Part shown: in pieces, positions 42,581 to 50,711 of the stretch
How the letters are laid out: the number at the start of each line of letters is the position of its first letter
Position numbering within the stretch: position 1 is the first letter of the stretch
Assembly (NCBI GenBank): GCA_011620595.1
Contig: WOYX01000003.1
Span: 1-64,000 of the forward strand
Reading direction: 5' to 3'
Length of the DNA stretch: 64,000 nt
Source of the DNA: Bacteroidales bacterium
GTDB lineage: Bacteria; Bacteroidota; Bacteroidia; Bacteroidales; VadinHA17
Program-made: the position numbers and the translations under genes
The notes under the pieces: generated by a model
The model's input: the letters and a program-made list of their open reading frames with translations, nothing else
Databases searched by the model: none
What the model was told of the DNA's origin: nothing

Positions 42581-42886
42581 GTTGCGTTAGACATGCACCG
42601 GGGCCACGGACGGTACTCCGCTGGCTTACGCTTCTGATTACGCTTGAGTTAACGATCAGAAAGCGGTTATTTGCTGCTGGATTTTATGCCGTCTTCCTTG
42701 CAGAGGGTCTTGAGGAGGCGCTTTGCCGACATGATTGAAGTTGGCAGTCCGCCGCCCGGCTCTACCACTTTACCCTTTAACCTTTACCCTTTACCCTTTA
42801 CCCTTTAACCTTTACCCTTTACCCTTTACCCTTTAACCTTTACCCTTTAACCTTTACCCTTTAACCTTTACCCTTCGCCTAAGGTA
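42581..42886. other. Convergent intergenic region with small remnant and heptamer tract
   Basis: 306 bases between the convergent radical SAM and helicase genes. On the minus strand EPGGGLPTSIMSAKRLLKTLCKEDGIKSSSK and a stop can be read around 42663-42765, perhaps the tail of a lost gene. The rest is the heptamer tract listed separately. Confidence 0.45.
42769..42876. repeat. TTTACCC/TTTAACC heptamer repeat tract
   Basis: About fifteen consecutive 7-base units alternate between TTTACCC and TTTAACC over 108 bases, ending ten bases past the helicase stop codon. It looks like a telomere repeat but the unit is not a known bacterial telomere, and both flanks are ordinary genes. Confidence 0.9.
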
Positions 42887-44089
42887 CTATCCCCGTCTGA
42901 ACTTCCTTGTGCCCGATCTAGGGCGTGAGGGACGGTGAGCGGAGGTGTCTGCGTGGCTGCCGGCAATGAAGTCGGGCAGGGGTGCCCTGAAGACCTGGTA
43001 TCCTATCAGTTTTTCAATGCGCTGCAGTTTGTACATCTCGGCATTTGTGACGAGGGTGATAGCCACGCCTGTGGTCTCTGCCCGGGCGGTGCGGCCCACG
43101 CGGTGAACGTAATCCTCCGCGTCTGACGGCACGTCGTAGTTAACCACCAGGTTGATATCCTTGATGTCTATGCCGCGGCTCAGGACGTCGGTAGCCACCA
43201 GCACGCGGGTGCGCCGCGAGCGGAACCGCAGCAGCGTCTCCTCACGCTGTTTCTGTTCGAGGTCGGACGATATGCCCTCAACGACAAAGTCGCGCGATCT
43301 CAGTCCGCGTACAATCTCGTGCACCTTCTTCTTGGTTGAGCTGAATATGAGTATGCTGTGGTATTCGGGCTTGTCGGCTATCAGGCTGTTCAGCAGCGGC
43401 AGCTTCTGGTTCTCCTCCAGCAGATAGACGGCCTGCAGCACTCCTTCAGCCGGCTTCGACATCTCCAGGGCTATCTCGACCGGGTTTTTCATGATCTGCT
43501 TTGAGAGCAACCGTATCCGGGGAGGCATTGTGGCGCTGAACATGAGTGTCTGACGCTTTTTCGGAACGTATGAGATGATTCGTATTATATCGTCATAAAA
43601 GCCGATGTCAAGCATGCGGTCTGCCTCATCGAGCACCAGTACCTCTATCTCGTTGAACTTTACATAACCCAGGTTGAGGTGTGATATCAGCCTGCCGGGG
43701 GTGGCCACGATGATGTCGGCCCCCTTTGAGAGCGCCTCCCGCTCCTGGTCCCAGGCACTGCCCTCGCCGCCACCGTAGACGGCCAGGGAGGTGATGTTCA
43801 GTGTATAGGCGAGACCCTGTACCTGCTGGTCTATCTGCAGGGCCAGCTCACGGGTCGGGACAAGTATCAGGGTATGGGTATGGGAGGGACGTTTGTACGC
43901 AATCTCATTCATCACCGGCAGGAGGTATGCGGCGGTCTTGCCCGTGCCTGTCTGGGCGCAGGCTATCAGGTCGTTGCCCTCCATGATTACAGGTATGGCC
44001 TTCTCCTGTATGGGGGTGGTCTCCCTGAAACCCATGTAATCAATGGCATCAAGTATGTCGGGATCTAGGTCGAGCTCGTCGAAAGTCAT
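42887..44089 (-). CDS. DEAD-box RNA helicase (RhlE type)
   Basis: 400 residues. Motifs in order: Q motif (TTPIQEKAIP, 24-33), Walker A AQTGTGKT (45-52), PTRELALQID, TPGRL, DEAD (about 151-154), SAT, and in the second domain VATDVLSRGIDI and HRVGRTAR. The C-terminal tail (HRPSRPRSGTRKFRRG) is short and basic. It unwinds RNA for ribosome assembly or decay. A perfect -7 element TACTTTTG lies at 44126-44133 on its strand, directly after the terminator of the neighbouring gene. Confidence 0.95.
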   Translation of the reverse strand: MTFDELDLDPDILDAIDYMGFRETTPIQEKAIPVIMEGNDLIACAQTGTGKTAAYLLPVMNEIAYKRPSHTHTLILVPTRELALQIDQQVQGLAYTLNITSLAVYGGGEGSAWDQEREALSKGADIIVATPGRLISHLNLGYVKFNEIEVLVLDEADRMLDIGFYDDIIRIISYVPKKRQTLMFSATMPPRIRLLSKQIMKNPVEIALEMSKPAEGVLQAVYLLEENQKLPLLNSLIADKPEYHSILIFSSTKKKVHEIVRGLRSRDFVVEGISSDLEQKQREETLLRFRSRRTRVLVATDVLSRGIDIKDINLVVNYDVPSDAEDYVHRVGRTARAETTGVAITLVTNAEMYKLQRIEKLIGYQVFRAPLPDFIAGSHADTSAHRPSRPRSGTRKFRRG

Positions 44090-44125
44090 TTTTCAGAAAA
44101 TATTGGTGTAATGCCAGCGGCCCGA

Positions 44126-44133
44126 CAAAAGTA
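44126..44133 (-). promoter_or_regulatory. Candidate -7 element for the helicase gene
   Basis: On the minus strand this is TACTTTTG, a perfect TAnnTTTG, 37 bases before the ATG at 44089. No TTTG stands 20 bases upstream because the terminator hairpin of the previous gene occupies that place. Confidence 0.4.
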
Positions 44134-44173
44134 ATAAAAAAAGGAGCGCAGAGTTTAATTTCACTGCGCTCCT
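44134..44173 (-). terminator. Rho-independent terminator after the repeat-tail gene
   Basis: On the minus strand the 10-bp stem AGGAGCGCAG (44164-44173) pairs with CTGCGCTCCT (44142-44151) around a 12-base loop and runs into TTTTTTTATT. It ends the transcript of 44207-45706. The terminator of the paralogue at 47033 uses the same GCGCAGTGAA core. Confidence 0.8.
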
Positions 44174-44206
44174 GGGGATATATGGTGCTCCGTGAGCTAT
44201 GTGCCT

Positions 44207-45706
44207 TTATCTGCGCCTGGCAGGTGCGGTTGTCTCTGAGCTGCTGCTGCTTCTCGCGGGTGTGCTGCTGACGCTGCTGCTGCTCTTTTCGACAGGTGCG
44301 CTGTAGCTGCTCCTGGTGTCGCTGCTGGTTCTTGCCGGAGCGCTGCTGACGCTGCTTGAGGTGTTCCTTGCGGGTGTGCTGCTGACGCTGCTTGAGGTGT
44401 TCCTTGCGGGTGCGCTGCTGACGTTGCTCGAGGTGTTCCTTGCGGGTGCGCTGCTGACGCTGCTTGAGGTGTTCCTTGCGGGTGCGCTTATGACGCTGCT
44501 TGAGGTGTTCCTTGCGGGTGCACTGCTGATGCTGCTCGAGCTGCTCCTCGAAGGGGCTGTAGAAGCTTCCCTGCGGGTGACCTCTGCCCTGTCAGGTGCA
44601 GAGGGTCTGGTCGCTGTCGTGCTCTTTACTTCAGCCAGATCCCTCCGGTCTGTAGCTGCAGCCTGACCGGTGACGCTCTCGCGGCTTCTGCTGACTGCCT
44701 CGCGGCTTCTGCTGACTGCATCCGGATTCCTGCGGTCACTGCTGACGGCTTCGGGATTCCTGCGGTCGCTGCTGACAGTCGACTGCGTCTGAACCCTGGC
44801 TGACTGATCAGCGGCGCTCCTTCTGCTGTCTCCGGAGGTAACTGCACTGCGACTGTCGCGGCTGGCGGATACCTTCCTGTAGAGTTCCTCACCATCTCTC
44901 CTGGATTCAGGCCGGGTATAAGTCTGCTTGTAGTGACCCTCTGTTTTCCTCCGTTCAACATTATGTGAATAGTAGCGCACGCGCGGGTAGTAGAAGTCGT
45001 TGTAATAGTGATGCACTGGGTGGTTCCAGTGATGGTACCAGGTGTAGTAGTGGGGGTACCAGTTGTAATGGTATCCGTAGTAGTGGTGCCAGTACCAGGG
45101 GCTCCAGGGCTCCCAGTAGGCAGGCCAGTATCCCCAGTACCATCCTGAGTGCCAGGCCACGTAGTTGGGCCTGAACATCCAGTCGAGCACCGGCCACGAG
45201 AGATCGTAGTAGTATACGTTGTCGACGTAGATCACATCGTCATAGTAGAGAGGATCACCGTTGTATCCGGGATTGGGTCTGTTGCCCTTCGGTTCTATCA
45301 CGTAGTTGCGGCCATAGAGCAGCTCGTCGCCGATAAGCTGTATGCGTACCTTGTTCTTGTTCTTGCGCTCGACGATAAAGACAGCCACATCCTGGAAGTC
45401 GTTCCTTCCAAGTACCGCCCTTAATACTATGGTGTGTATCTTTCCGTCCACATAGTCGGTGACCGTTATGTAGTCGATGAAATTATCCCCGTTGAGGTCA
45501 AGGTTGTTGATCCGGGAGTCCCTGTCATTGAGGTTCCTTTCGAACTCCTCAAGGGTCTTCGACTCCTGGAAGAGATTCATCACGGCGAAGAGGTTCATGT
45601 TGTCACCCGGGAGACCCAGGTACTCCTCAGGCCAGTCCTGTCCACGGACTATCGTCCCTGCTGCTACCAGGACTGCGAGGATCGATGTGATAATTAACTT
45701 TTTCAT
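44207..45706 (-). CDS. Secreted EF-hand/aromatic-rich protein with Ser/Arg repeat tail, copy A
   Basis: 499 residues. Sec signal (about 1-22, TIVRGQ), then EYLGLPGDNMNLFAVMNLFQES, an EF-hand-like loop DLNGDNFIDYITV (74-86), a beta-rich part to about 165 and a middle of Tyr, Trp and His (WYWGYWPAYWEPWSPWYWHHYYGYHYNWYPHY, about 185-245). The tail (about 270-499) is Ser/Arg/Ala-rich and contains 12-residue tandem repeats APARNTSSSVSS (five and a half, 36 bases each, 44340-44525). Long aromatic/His stretches plus basic tails suggest a cell-surface or extracellular protein that binds polymers or metal. It is a paralogue of 47033-48688. Function unknown. Confidence 0.8.
   Translation of the reverse strand: MKKLIITSILAVLVAAGTIVRGQDWPEEYLGLPGDNMNLFAVMNLFQESKTLEEFERNLNDRDSRINNLDLNGDNFIDYITVTDYVDGKIHTIVLRAVLGRNDFQDVAVFIVERKNKNKVRIQLIGDELLYGRNYVIEPKGNRPNPGYNGDPLYYDDVIYVDNVYYYDLSWPVLDWMFRPNYVAWHSGWYWGYWPAYWEPWSPWYWHHYYGYHYNWYPHYYTWYHHWNHPVHHYYNDFYYPRVRYYSHNVERRKTEGHYKQTYTRPESRRDGEELYRKVSASRDSRSAVTSGDSRRSAADQSARVQTQSTVSSDRRNPEAVSSDRRNPDAVSRSREAVSRSRESVTGQAAATDRRDLAEVKSTTATRPSAPDRAEVTRREASTAPSRSSSSSISSAPARNTSSSVISAPARNTSSSVSSAPARNTSSNVSSAPARNTSSSVSSTPARNTSSSVSSAPARTSSDTRSSYSAPVEKSSSSVSSTPARSSSSSETTAPARRR
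44340..44525 (-). repeat. 36-base tandem repeats encoding APARNTSSSVSS
   Basis: Five full copies plus a partial sixth of a 36-base unit run inside the tail of the gene at 44207-45706. Copies differ by a few substitutions, mostly Ala/Thr and Ser/Asn/Ile changes. The repeat probably varies in number between strains. Confidence 0.85.
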
Positions 45707-45885
45707 CTCTTTAATTTTATCTGAAGAATTGGCTCTTCACAGTTAACAAAGCAAAGGGCGTGCCAAACTGCCTTATGTGCCCATAAGTTGGTTATTTGAG
45801 CATGTTTTTGATAAGATGTATGATATATTTTGATTCAGGGTTTGAAATTGCACTGGTCAGGGTCCAGGGAGCAAGGTACAGAGTG

Positions 45886-45916
45886 TTGCCGGGCATGCTT
45901 GTTTTTCGTATCTTGC
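45886..45916 (+). promoter_or_regulatory. Candidate promoter of the orphan plug gene
   Basis: TTG at 45886-45888, 20 bases, then TATCTTGC at 45909-45916, one mismatch from TAnnTTTG, 21 bases before the ATG at 45937. Confidence 0.45.
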
Positions 45917-45936
45917 AGAGGTTAAAATATTGAGAT

Positions 45937-46644
45937 ATGAAAGCAAGAGCTATAATATTGGTTATGATCATCCTGGTGGCAGCAAACCAGGCAGAAGGGC
46001 AGAAGAGGGAAAAACTGATGACGGTCACAGGTACCGTTACCGATACCGAGATGTATCCGGTGGCCGGTGCCCTGATAGTGATTGATCTTCAGGACTCGGG
46101 TACCAAAACACGTAAAAACGGAACCTATAAAATAAAGGTCAGACCAGATGTCAGGAGTGTAGGGGTCTATACATCCAACATGGGGTCGGCAGTGACAGTG
46201 TTTGAGGGTCAGCAGAAAATCGATTTTGTACTTGACGGCACGGAAGCAATGGTGAATTTCGCTCCGGTGGTTCGTGAAGGCGATACGAAGGTCGACATTG
46301 GATACGGCACGGCTAAGAAAAAGGACGTCAACACTGATGTTGGTTATATAGACGGCCAGACTGTTGACAACGCATCCTACTCGAACATATATGATATGAT
46401 CCAGGGCAAGGTGCCGGGAGTGGATGTTGTTGGCAATACAATCACAATCAGAGGAATAGGATCACTTAATCTCAGTTCCGATCCCCTATTTGTCGTTGAT
46501 GGCGTTGTCGTTAGCTCAATAGATAACATCAGCCCCCGCGAAGTCAAGTCGATATCAGTGCTCAAAGGCTCCAGTGCTGCCATCTACGGAACCAGGGGTG
46601 CCAACGGCGTCATCCTCATTACCCTGATAGGATCCGGGAGGTAG
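45937..46644 (+). CDS. Stand-alone TonB-receptor plug protein without barrel
   Basis: 235 residues. Signal peptide (about 1-22, AEGQ), a carboxypeptidase-regulatory-like domain (about 29-95, MTVTGTVTDTEMYPVAGALIVIDL), then a plug-like domain (about 120-230): GYGTAKKKDVNTDVGYIDG, IYDMIQGKVPGVDVVGNTITIRGIGSLNLSSDPLFVVDGVVV, SISVLKGSSAAIYGTRGANGVILITL. In SusC proteins the plug would continue for some 700 residues of barrel; here it ends with GSGR and a stop. It therefore cannot form a channel, and may bind a partner or cap another barrel. It stands between the two repeat-tail paralogues, on the opposite strand. Confidence 0.85.
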   Translation: MKARAIILVMIILVAANQAEGQKREKLMTVTGTVTDTEMYPVAGALIVIDLQDSGTKTRKNGTYKIKVRPDVRSVGVYTSNMGSAVTVFEGQQKIDFVLDGTEAMVNFAPVVREGDTKVDIGYGTAKKKDVNTDVGYIDGQTVDNASYSNIYDMIQGKVPGVDVVGNTITIRGIGSLNLSSDPLFVVDGVVVSSIDNISPREVKSISVLKGSSAAIYGTRGANGVILITLIGSGR

Positions 46645-46670
46645 ACAGGCCTCACACCTTAACCGGTCTG

Positions 46671-46925
46671 ATGATCGCTGCAAGCCGGAGTGAGATGAAT
46701 GACAATCTCTCGAAACCGTTTGCTCCGGACACAAAGTGCTGTACCTTCAATCCCCGGATTCCCAATTATATGACCGGGGTCATACTCTCCGACACCGACC
46801 CCGCCCTGGAGGAGGGCATGAGAAGGATCAGAGCAAGGATCGGGTCGGGTGAGGGCATTTTCCCCAACGGGGTATATCCGACACGCCGCTACCGAGCCAG
46901 AGAAGCAAGTATTACTAAACTATAA
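46671..46925 (+). CDS. Short open frame, likely a fragment of a Cys-containing protein
   Basis: 84 residues: MNDNLSKPFAPDTKCCTFNPRIPNYMTGVILSDTDPALEEGMRRIRARIGSGEGIFPNGVYPTRRY, with two adjacent Cys. Parts of it (KCCTFNPRIPNYMTGVILSD) resemble the start of larger cysteine-containing proteins of unknown role, so it may be an N-terminal piece of one, cut short by the stop at 46925. The start may be at the later Met (MNDNL). It lies just before a hairpin of 18-bp arms. Confidence 0.4.
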   Translation: MIAASRSEMNDNLSKPFAPDTKCCTFNPRIPNYMTGVILSDTDPALEEGMRRIRARIGSGEGIFPNGVYPTRRYRAREASITKL

Positions 46926-46967
46926 AGAGAAAGCGCAGGGTGTTATTCACTGCGCTTTCTCTTTATA
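46921..46967. terminator. Bidirectional hairpin between convergent genes
   Basis: A perfect 18-bp stem (46921-46938 with 46950-46967, 11-base loop) with A/T-rich outer ends stands between the short open frame (plus) and the repeat-tail gene (minus). On the minus strand it is the terminator of 47033-48688; its GCGCAG stem core and TGAA loop start match the terminator of the paralogue at 44142-44173. Confidence 0.75.
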
Positions 46968-47032
46968 ATCTGTGCTCTGCCTGCTGCCTGGCCCCGGTGC
47001 TCCGGAGCAGAGGCGGCCTGAGCTCCTTGCCT

Positions 47033-48688
47033 TTATCTTCTCGATGATCGGCTGCTGCTTTCAGAGCTCTTTGAGCTTTTGGAACTGCTGCTCTTTGAAG
47101 AGGTTCCGCTGCTGCGGCTGTTGCCACTGCTCCTCGAGACTGAGCCGCTGCTGCGACTGCTGCTGCCACTGCTCCTTGAGACTGATCCGCTGCTTCTTCC
47201 CTGGCTGCTGCTGCGTGAGGAGACACTGCTGCCTTTTGAGGAGACACTGCTGCGACTCTGTGACCTGGCAGCAGGAGCCGATGAACTCCGGGATGCGGAG
47301 GGAGTCGACTTCTGACTTGCCGACTGTCTTGAGGATTGCGACCTTGCGGCTGTCGACTGTGACCTGCTCACCGGGGCCTGTGATCTCTGCACTGAGCTCT
47401 GCGACCTGGGTGCGGATGACTGCGACCTGCTCACCGATGACTGCGACCTCTGTGTTGAACTCTGTGACCTTGCGGTTGTGGACTGTGACCTCTGTGTTGT
47501 TGTGCTCCCTGATGTGGCAGTTGTGCCAGATCTCTGCGATGAGGTTGCAGGAGCGCTCCTGACTGCCGAAGATGATGACCTGCGGTTCAGATCTCCGCTC
47601 TGCGAGGCGGCAGACCCGGAAGTGCTTCTGTTCTGCACTGCCGTGGATGACCTGCGGTTCGCGTCACCGCTCTGGGGTGCTCCTGCCTTGGTGGTACTCC
47701 TGCTCTGTACTGCAGAAGATGACCTGCGGGATTCGCCGCTCTGTGCTGCATTTGTGCTGCCGGAGCTGCGCGAGCTTGTGGCAGATGAGCTTCTCCTCTG
47801 GCTCTCGGATGATGCTGCCGGACGGGCAGTGCTGCTTCGCGATCCGTGGGTGCTGGCGTAGAGAGCCTCGCCTTCACGCCTCATCTCGGGATGAGAGTAG
47901 GTCTTCTTGTAGTGCCCTTCGGTGATACGTCGTGAGACGTTGGGAGAGTATGCCCTTACACTCTTGTAGTAATAGTCGTTGTAGCGATGGTACCTCGGAT
48001 GGTCCCAGTAGCGGTAGTGTGCGTAGTAGTGAGGGTACCAGTGCGAGTGATATCCGTAGTAGAAGTGCCAGTAGTAGGGTCTCCAGGGCCTCCAGTAGAC
48101 CGGGTAGTAACCCCAGTACCACGATGAGCGCCAGCTGACGTAGTAAGGATTGTATATGAACCTGATCACCGGCCAGGCAGCGACTTCATAATATGTGGTA
48201 GTTACCACGGTGACATTGTCTCTGTAAACCGTCCTGCCTTTGTAGCCGGGATTAGGTGTCTCTGCATATATGGGTTCCACGATGTAGTTTCTTCCGTAAA
48301 GCGCCTCATCGCCGATGAGCTGTATCTGCACCGACCCGTTACGGAACTTCTCCACGGTGAAGACTGCCACATCCTGGTATTCGTTGCGGTCGAGAGCTGC
48401 ACGCAGCACTATGTTGTGAACATTGCCGTCGACATAGTCGGAGACGGTCAGGTAATCAACCATGTTGTCACCGTTAAGGTCGAGGTTGTTGATCCGGGAG
48501 TTCTCGTCGTTGAGGTTCCTCTCGAAAGCTTCGAGGGTCTCAGACTCCTGGAAAAGCTTCATCACTGCGTAGAGATTCAGATTGTCACCCGGGAGACCCA
48601 GGTATTCCTCCGGATAGTCCTGTGCCCTGACTGTCGTCGCTGAGGCTATCAGGATTGCGAGGATCGATGTGTAGATTAAATTTTTCAT
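47033..48688 (-). CDS. Secreted EF-hand/aromatic-rich protein with Ser/Arg repeat tail, copy B
   Basis: 551 residues from the ATG at 48688, which starts MKNLIYTSILAILIASATTVRAQ and aligns with copy A; the frame opens at 48736 but adds a non-signal prefix. It follows the order of copy A: EYLGLPGDNLNLYAVMKLFQES, EF-hand-like DLNGDNMVDYLTV, aromatic/His middle (WYWGYYPVYWRPWRPYYWHFYYGYHSHWYPHYY). The tail (about 285-551) is nearly all Ser, Arg, Gln, Thr, Gly and Ala, with many RSQS and SGSVSRSSG units. It probably works with copy A at the cell surface. Function unknown. Confidence 0.8.
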   Translation of the reverse strand: MKNLIYTSILAILIASATTVRAQDYPEEYLGLPGDNLNLYAVMKLFQESETLEAFERNLNDENSRINNLDLNGDNMVDYLTVSDYVDGNVHNIVLRAALDRNEYQDVAVFTVEKFRNGSVQIQLIGDEALYGRNYIVEPIYAETPNPGYKGRTVYRDNVTVVTTTYYEVAAWPVIRFIYNPYYVSWRSSWYWGYYPVYWRPWRPYYWHFYYGYHSHWYPHYYAHYRYWDHPRYHRYNDYYYKSVRAYSPNVSRRITEGHYKKTYSHPEMRREGEALYASTHGSRSSTARPAASSESQRRSSSATSSRSSGSTNAAQSGESRRSSSAVQSRSTTKAGAPQSGDANRRSSTAVQNRSTSGSAASQSGDLNRRSSSSAVRSAPATSSQRSGTTATSGSTTTQRSQSTTARSQSSTQRSQSSVSRSQSSAPRSQSSVQRSQAPVSRSQSTAARSQSSRQSASQKSTPSASRSSSAPAARSQSRSSVSSKGSSVSSRSSSQGRSSGSVSRSSGSSSRSSGSVSRSSGNSRSSGTSSKSSSSKSSKSSESSSRSSRR

Positions 48689-49063
48689 CTCTTTAAACTT
48701 TTTGGAAGAACTGTCTCTTCGGTTAATGAAATTCAAACATTATGCCAAAGATTCTTTTAAAGGCAATAGAGGGGCAAGCGTTAATAAATGACCCGGTGGG
48801 TCATTTTAACGAAGCAGCCAGCCTGCAGGGAGGGCAGTAAACAGTAGTGTCATGGTTTTTTTCTATTCATAAACAACGATACTGAATTCATAAAAGTATT
48901 GTAGTCTAATGGGAATATCAGATATCCATATGCCGCAGGCATTATGGTATTGAAGCGCAGCTTGGCATCCACAAACCCCATATGCCGTAGAGCCTGCCCC
49001 GATAGCTGTATGGCGTATCGGGGCATTATAGTATTGTAGAGCGGAACGAGGAAAGTTTGATTT
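48689..49063. other. Intergenic region with operator-like palindrome and repeated words
   Basis: 375 bases between copy B and a barrel-like gene. AAATGACCC at 48786-48794 and GGGTCATTT at 48798-48806 form a perfect 9-bp inverted repeat. At 48996-49024 GCCCCGATA and TATCGGGGC pair around an 11-base loop, and GGCATTATGGTATTG near 48940 is repeated as GGCATTATAGTATTG near 49022. No gene remnant was recognised. Confidence 0.6.
48786..48806. promoter_or_regulatory. Candidate operator palindrome upstream of repeat-tail copy B
   Basis: Perfect AAATGACCC-GGT-GGGTCATTT, about 98 bases before the start codon of copy B. A one-mismatch promoter (TTG, 21 bases, AATCTTTG) lies nearer the gene on the same strand. 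It could bind a regulator; none is identified. Confidence 0.45.
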
Positions 49064-50026
49064 TCAGAAAATCTTCAGGAAGGCTGAAAACATGACTACA
49101 AATCCCTTCGGCCCGGGGTAGAGGGGGTCAGAATACATCGGCATAACATAACTGATATCCGCCTCCAGCGACATGAAAGGCAGATTAAATGATACCGGCA
49201 CCCCGAATTCCATCTCTATCAGGTCGAATTTTTCTGAATAGACGGTAGTGGTAGTCGGGATTTCAGTAGAGGTAGTTGTTGTGGTTGTCGTGGTGCCTGA
49301 TCCGGTTGATCCCTGACCCTGTCCCGAGCCGGGTCCCTGTCCCATGCCGGATCCTGATGTGACCGGAACGCTGACGGGTGTGACAAGAGTCCGGGTCGTG
49401 GTTATAAGTTCCGTCCCCTCCATAATGCCGGCCGTGGTCAGGTCGCCGAACAGAAGATTGGCATATGGCCCGAATGAGAAGGTGGCTTTTCCCCTGAAGA
49501 AGGACGGTGTCTCGAAATACCTTGAGTTTTTTACCTGGAAATAAGCAGGCGGTTCTCTCATCACGAAAGCGCCGTATGATAATTCTGTGTAGAGTATCCT
49601 CCAGTCGATACCCAGTGAAAGGTCGGCATAGTTGAAATTGCTGAAGAGAGTGTCGGTTAGTTCAGGTTTGACCATATACCTGGACAGACCTGCGGAGATG
49701 TCAAACCATGAATTGAAATCATGACTGTAGGCCATGGAGGCGCTGTAGAAGGAGGGAGCCGATTGCTCAAGTCCCGGCAGATAGAAGGCTGCGCCCGTCA
49801 GGCTCAGCTCACCACCGATAAGATATGAAAGTGCTCCGTACCCGAAAGGCAGGTCACGTGAGATGGTTGAACCGAGATATATCATGTTGCTGCCGTAACC
49901 CGTGCCGGTATAAAGGGAATGAATATCCTTTTTCGTTGAAGCCTGTGCAGTGTCACCCTGTGCAACTGCGTTCAGAGGCATCAACAGCAGCAACAGACCG
50001 GCACATATCAGGCGGATAACTCGCAT
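49064..50026 (-). CDS. Outer-membrane barrel-like protein with Gly/Gln and Thr-rich insert
   Basis: 320 residues from the ATG at 50026, which begins a clean signal (MRVIRLICAGLLLLLMPLNAVAQ); the open frame reaches to 50185 but the earlier part is not signal-like. The mature part alternates strands with aromatic residues (SLYTGTGYGSNMIYLGSTISRDLPFGYGALSYLIGGELSL, FDISAGLSRYMVKPEL) and ends in FSAFLKIF, as an outer-membrane barrel does. An insert at about 222-262 is GQGPGSGQGQGSTGSGTTTTTTTT, a loop. Family not recognised. A -7 TACCTTTG lies at 50042-50049 on its strand. Confidence 0.65.
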   Translation of the reverse strand: MRVIRLICAGLLLLLMPLNAVAQGDTAQASTKKDIHSLYTGTGYGSNMIYLGSTISRDLPFGYGALSYLIGGELSLTGAAFYLPGLEQSAPSFYSASMAYSHDFNSWFDISAGLSRYMVKPELTDTLFSNFNYADLSLGIDWRILYTELSYGAFVMREPPAYFQVKNSRYFETPSFFRGKATFSFGPYANLLFGDLTTAGIMEGTELITTTRTLVTPVSVPVTSGSGMGQGPGSGQGQGSTGSGTTTTTTTTSTEIPTTTTVYSEKFDLIEMEFGVPVSFNLPFMSLEADISYVMPMYSDPLYPGPKGFVVMFSAFLKIF

Positions 50027-50041
50027 CTCAATGATTTGGCG

Positions 50042-50049
50042 CAAAGGTA
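50042..50049 (-). promoter_or_regulatory. Candidate -7 element of the barrel-like gene
   Basis: On the minus strand this reads TACCTTTG, a perfect TAnnTTTG, 16 bases before the ATG at 50026. A -33 TTTG stands 15 bases upstream, closer than usual. Confidence 0.35.
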
Positions 50050-50138
50050 CTCCGGGAAGATGAACAAATAATGAAGAAATGTCAAGAATCAGTTCATCTT
50101 TGGGTGTTACAACATACCTTGCAATAAATTTATCCGAC

Positions 50139-50711
50139 ATGAAGACTATTGCGATAATATCATCGAGCGTCAGGAACGGCCGCAACAGTCACAGGGTGGC
50201 GCTTTACTTCAATAATTACCTTGAGGAGCATAAAATAGCTATAGCAGATATCATTGATCTTGAGGAATATAACTTTCCCTTATTTGACGAACGGCTTCGT
50301 CTGCAGAAAGATCCTGCACCCGGGGCTTTGGAGTTTGCGAAGAGAATCCGCAATGCCGCCGGGGTGATAATAATTGCGCCGGAGTACAACGGCGGCTATC
50401 CGGCCAGCCTGAAGAATGTTGTTGACCTTCTTTATGATGAGTGGCGAAAGAAACCTGTCGCAATCTCAACCGTCTCCGACGGTCCTTTTGGCGGCACCCA
50501 GGTCATTACTTCGATTCAGTTTTCTTTGTGGAAGATAGGTGCCTGGACTGTCCCGGCAATGTTCCCCGTGCCACGGGTTTTAGAGACTTTTGATGAACAG
50601 GGAAGACCTTCTGACAGGTCAGCAGTAGATAAACGTGCTGCCAGGTTCATCAATGAACTGCTCTGGTGCATTGATGCCACGGAGCTGATGGCCGGCCGCC
50701 CGTCCTCTTAG
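50139..50711 (+). CDS. NADPH-dependent FMN reductase-family flavoprotein
   Basis: 190 residues from the ATG at 50139 (MKTIAIISSSVRNGRNSHRVA); the frame opens earlier at 50079 without a plausible start. The flavodoxin-like fold shows the phosphate loop SSSVRNGRNS (8-17), LEEYNFPLFDE, IIIAPEYNGGYPASLKNVVDLLYDEWRKKP (the FMN-binding PEYNGG motif at about 80) and VSDGPFGGTQV. It should bind FMN and reduce flavins, quinones or metal ions with NAD(P)H. Its end overlaps the end of the next gene on the other strand by four bases. Confidence 0.92.
   Translation: MKTIAIISSSVRNGRNSHRVALYFNNYLEEHKIAIADIIDLEEYNFPLFDERLRLQKDPAPGALEFAKRIRNAAGVIIIAPEYNGGYPASLKNVVDLLYDEWRKKPVAISTVSDGPFGGTQVITSIQFSLWKIGAWTVPAMFPVPRVLETFDEQGRPSDRSAVDKRAARFINELLWCIDATELMAGRPSS

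Noticed and set aside
42769-42876. Telomere-like end or replication origin
   Set aside because: The heptamer tract lies inside ordinary genes on both sides, and there is no DnaA-type motif or gene.
44316-44666. Leu/Val-rich open frame antisense to the repeat tail of copy A
   Set aside because: It is the reverse of the Ser/Ala repeats; its regularity comes from the repeat itself.
46972-47925. Cys/Leu-rich open frames antisense to the repeat tail of copy B
   Set aside because: Same reason: reverse reading of Ser/Arg codons.
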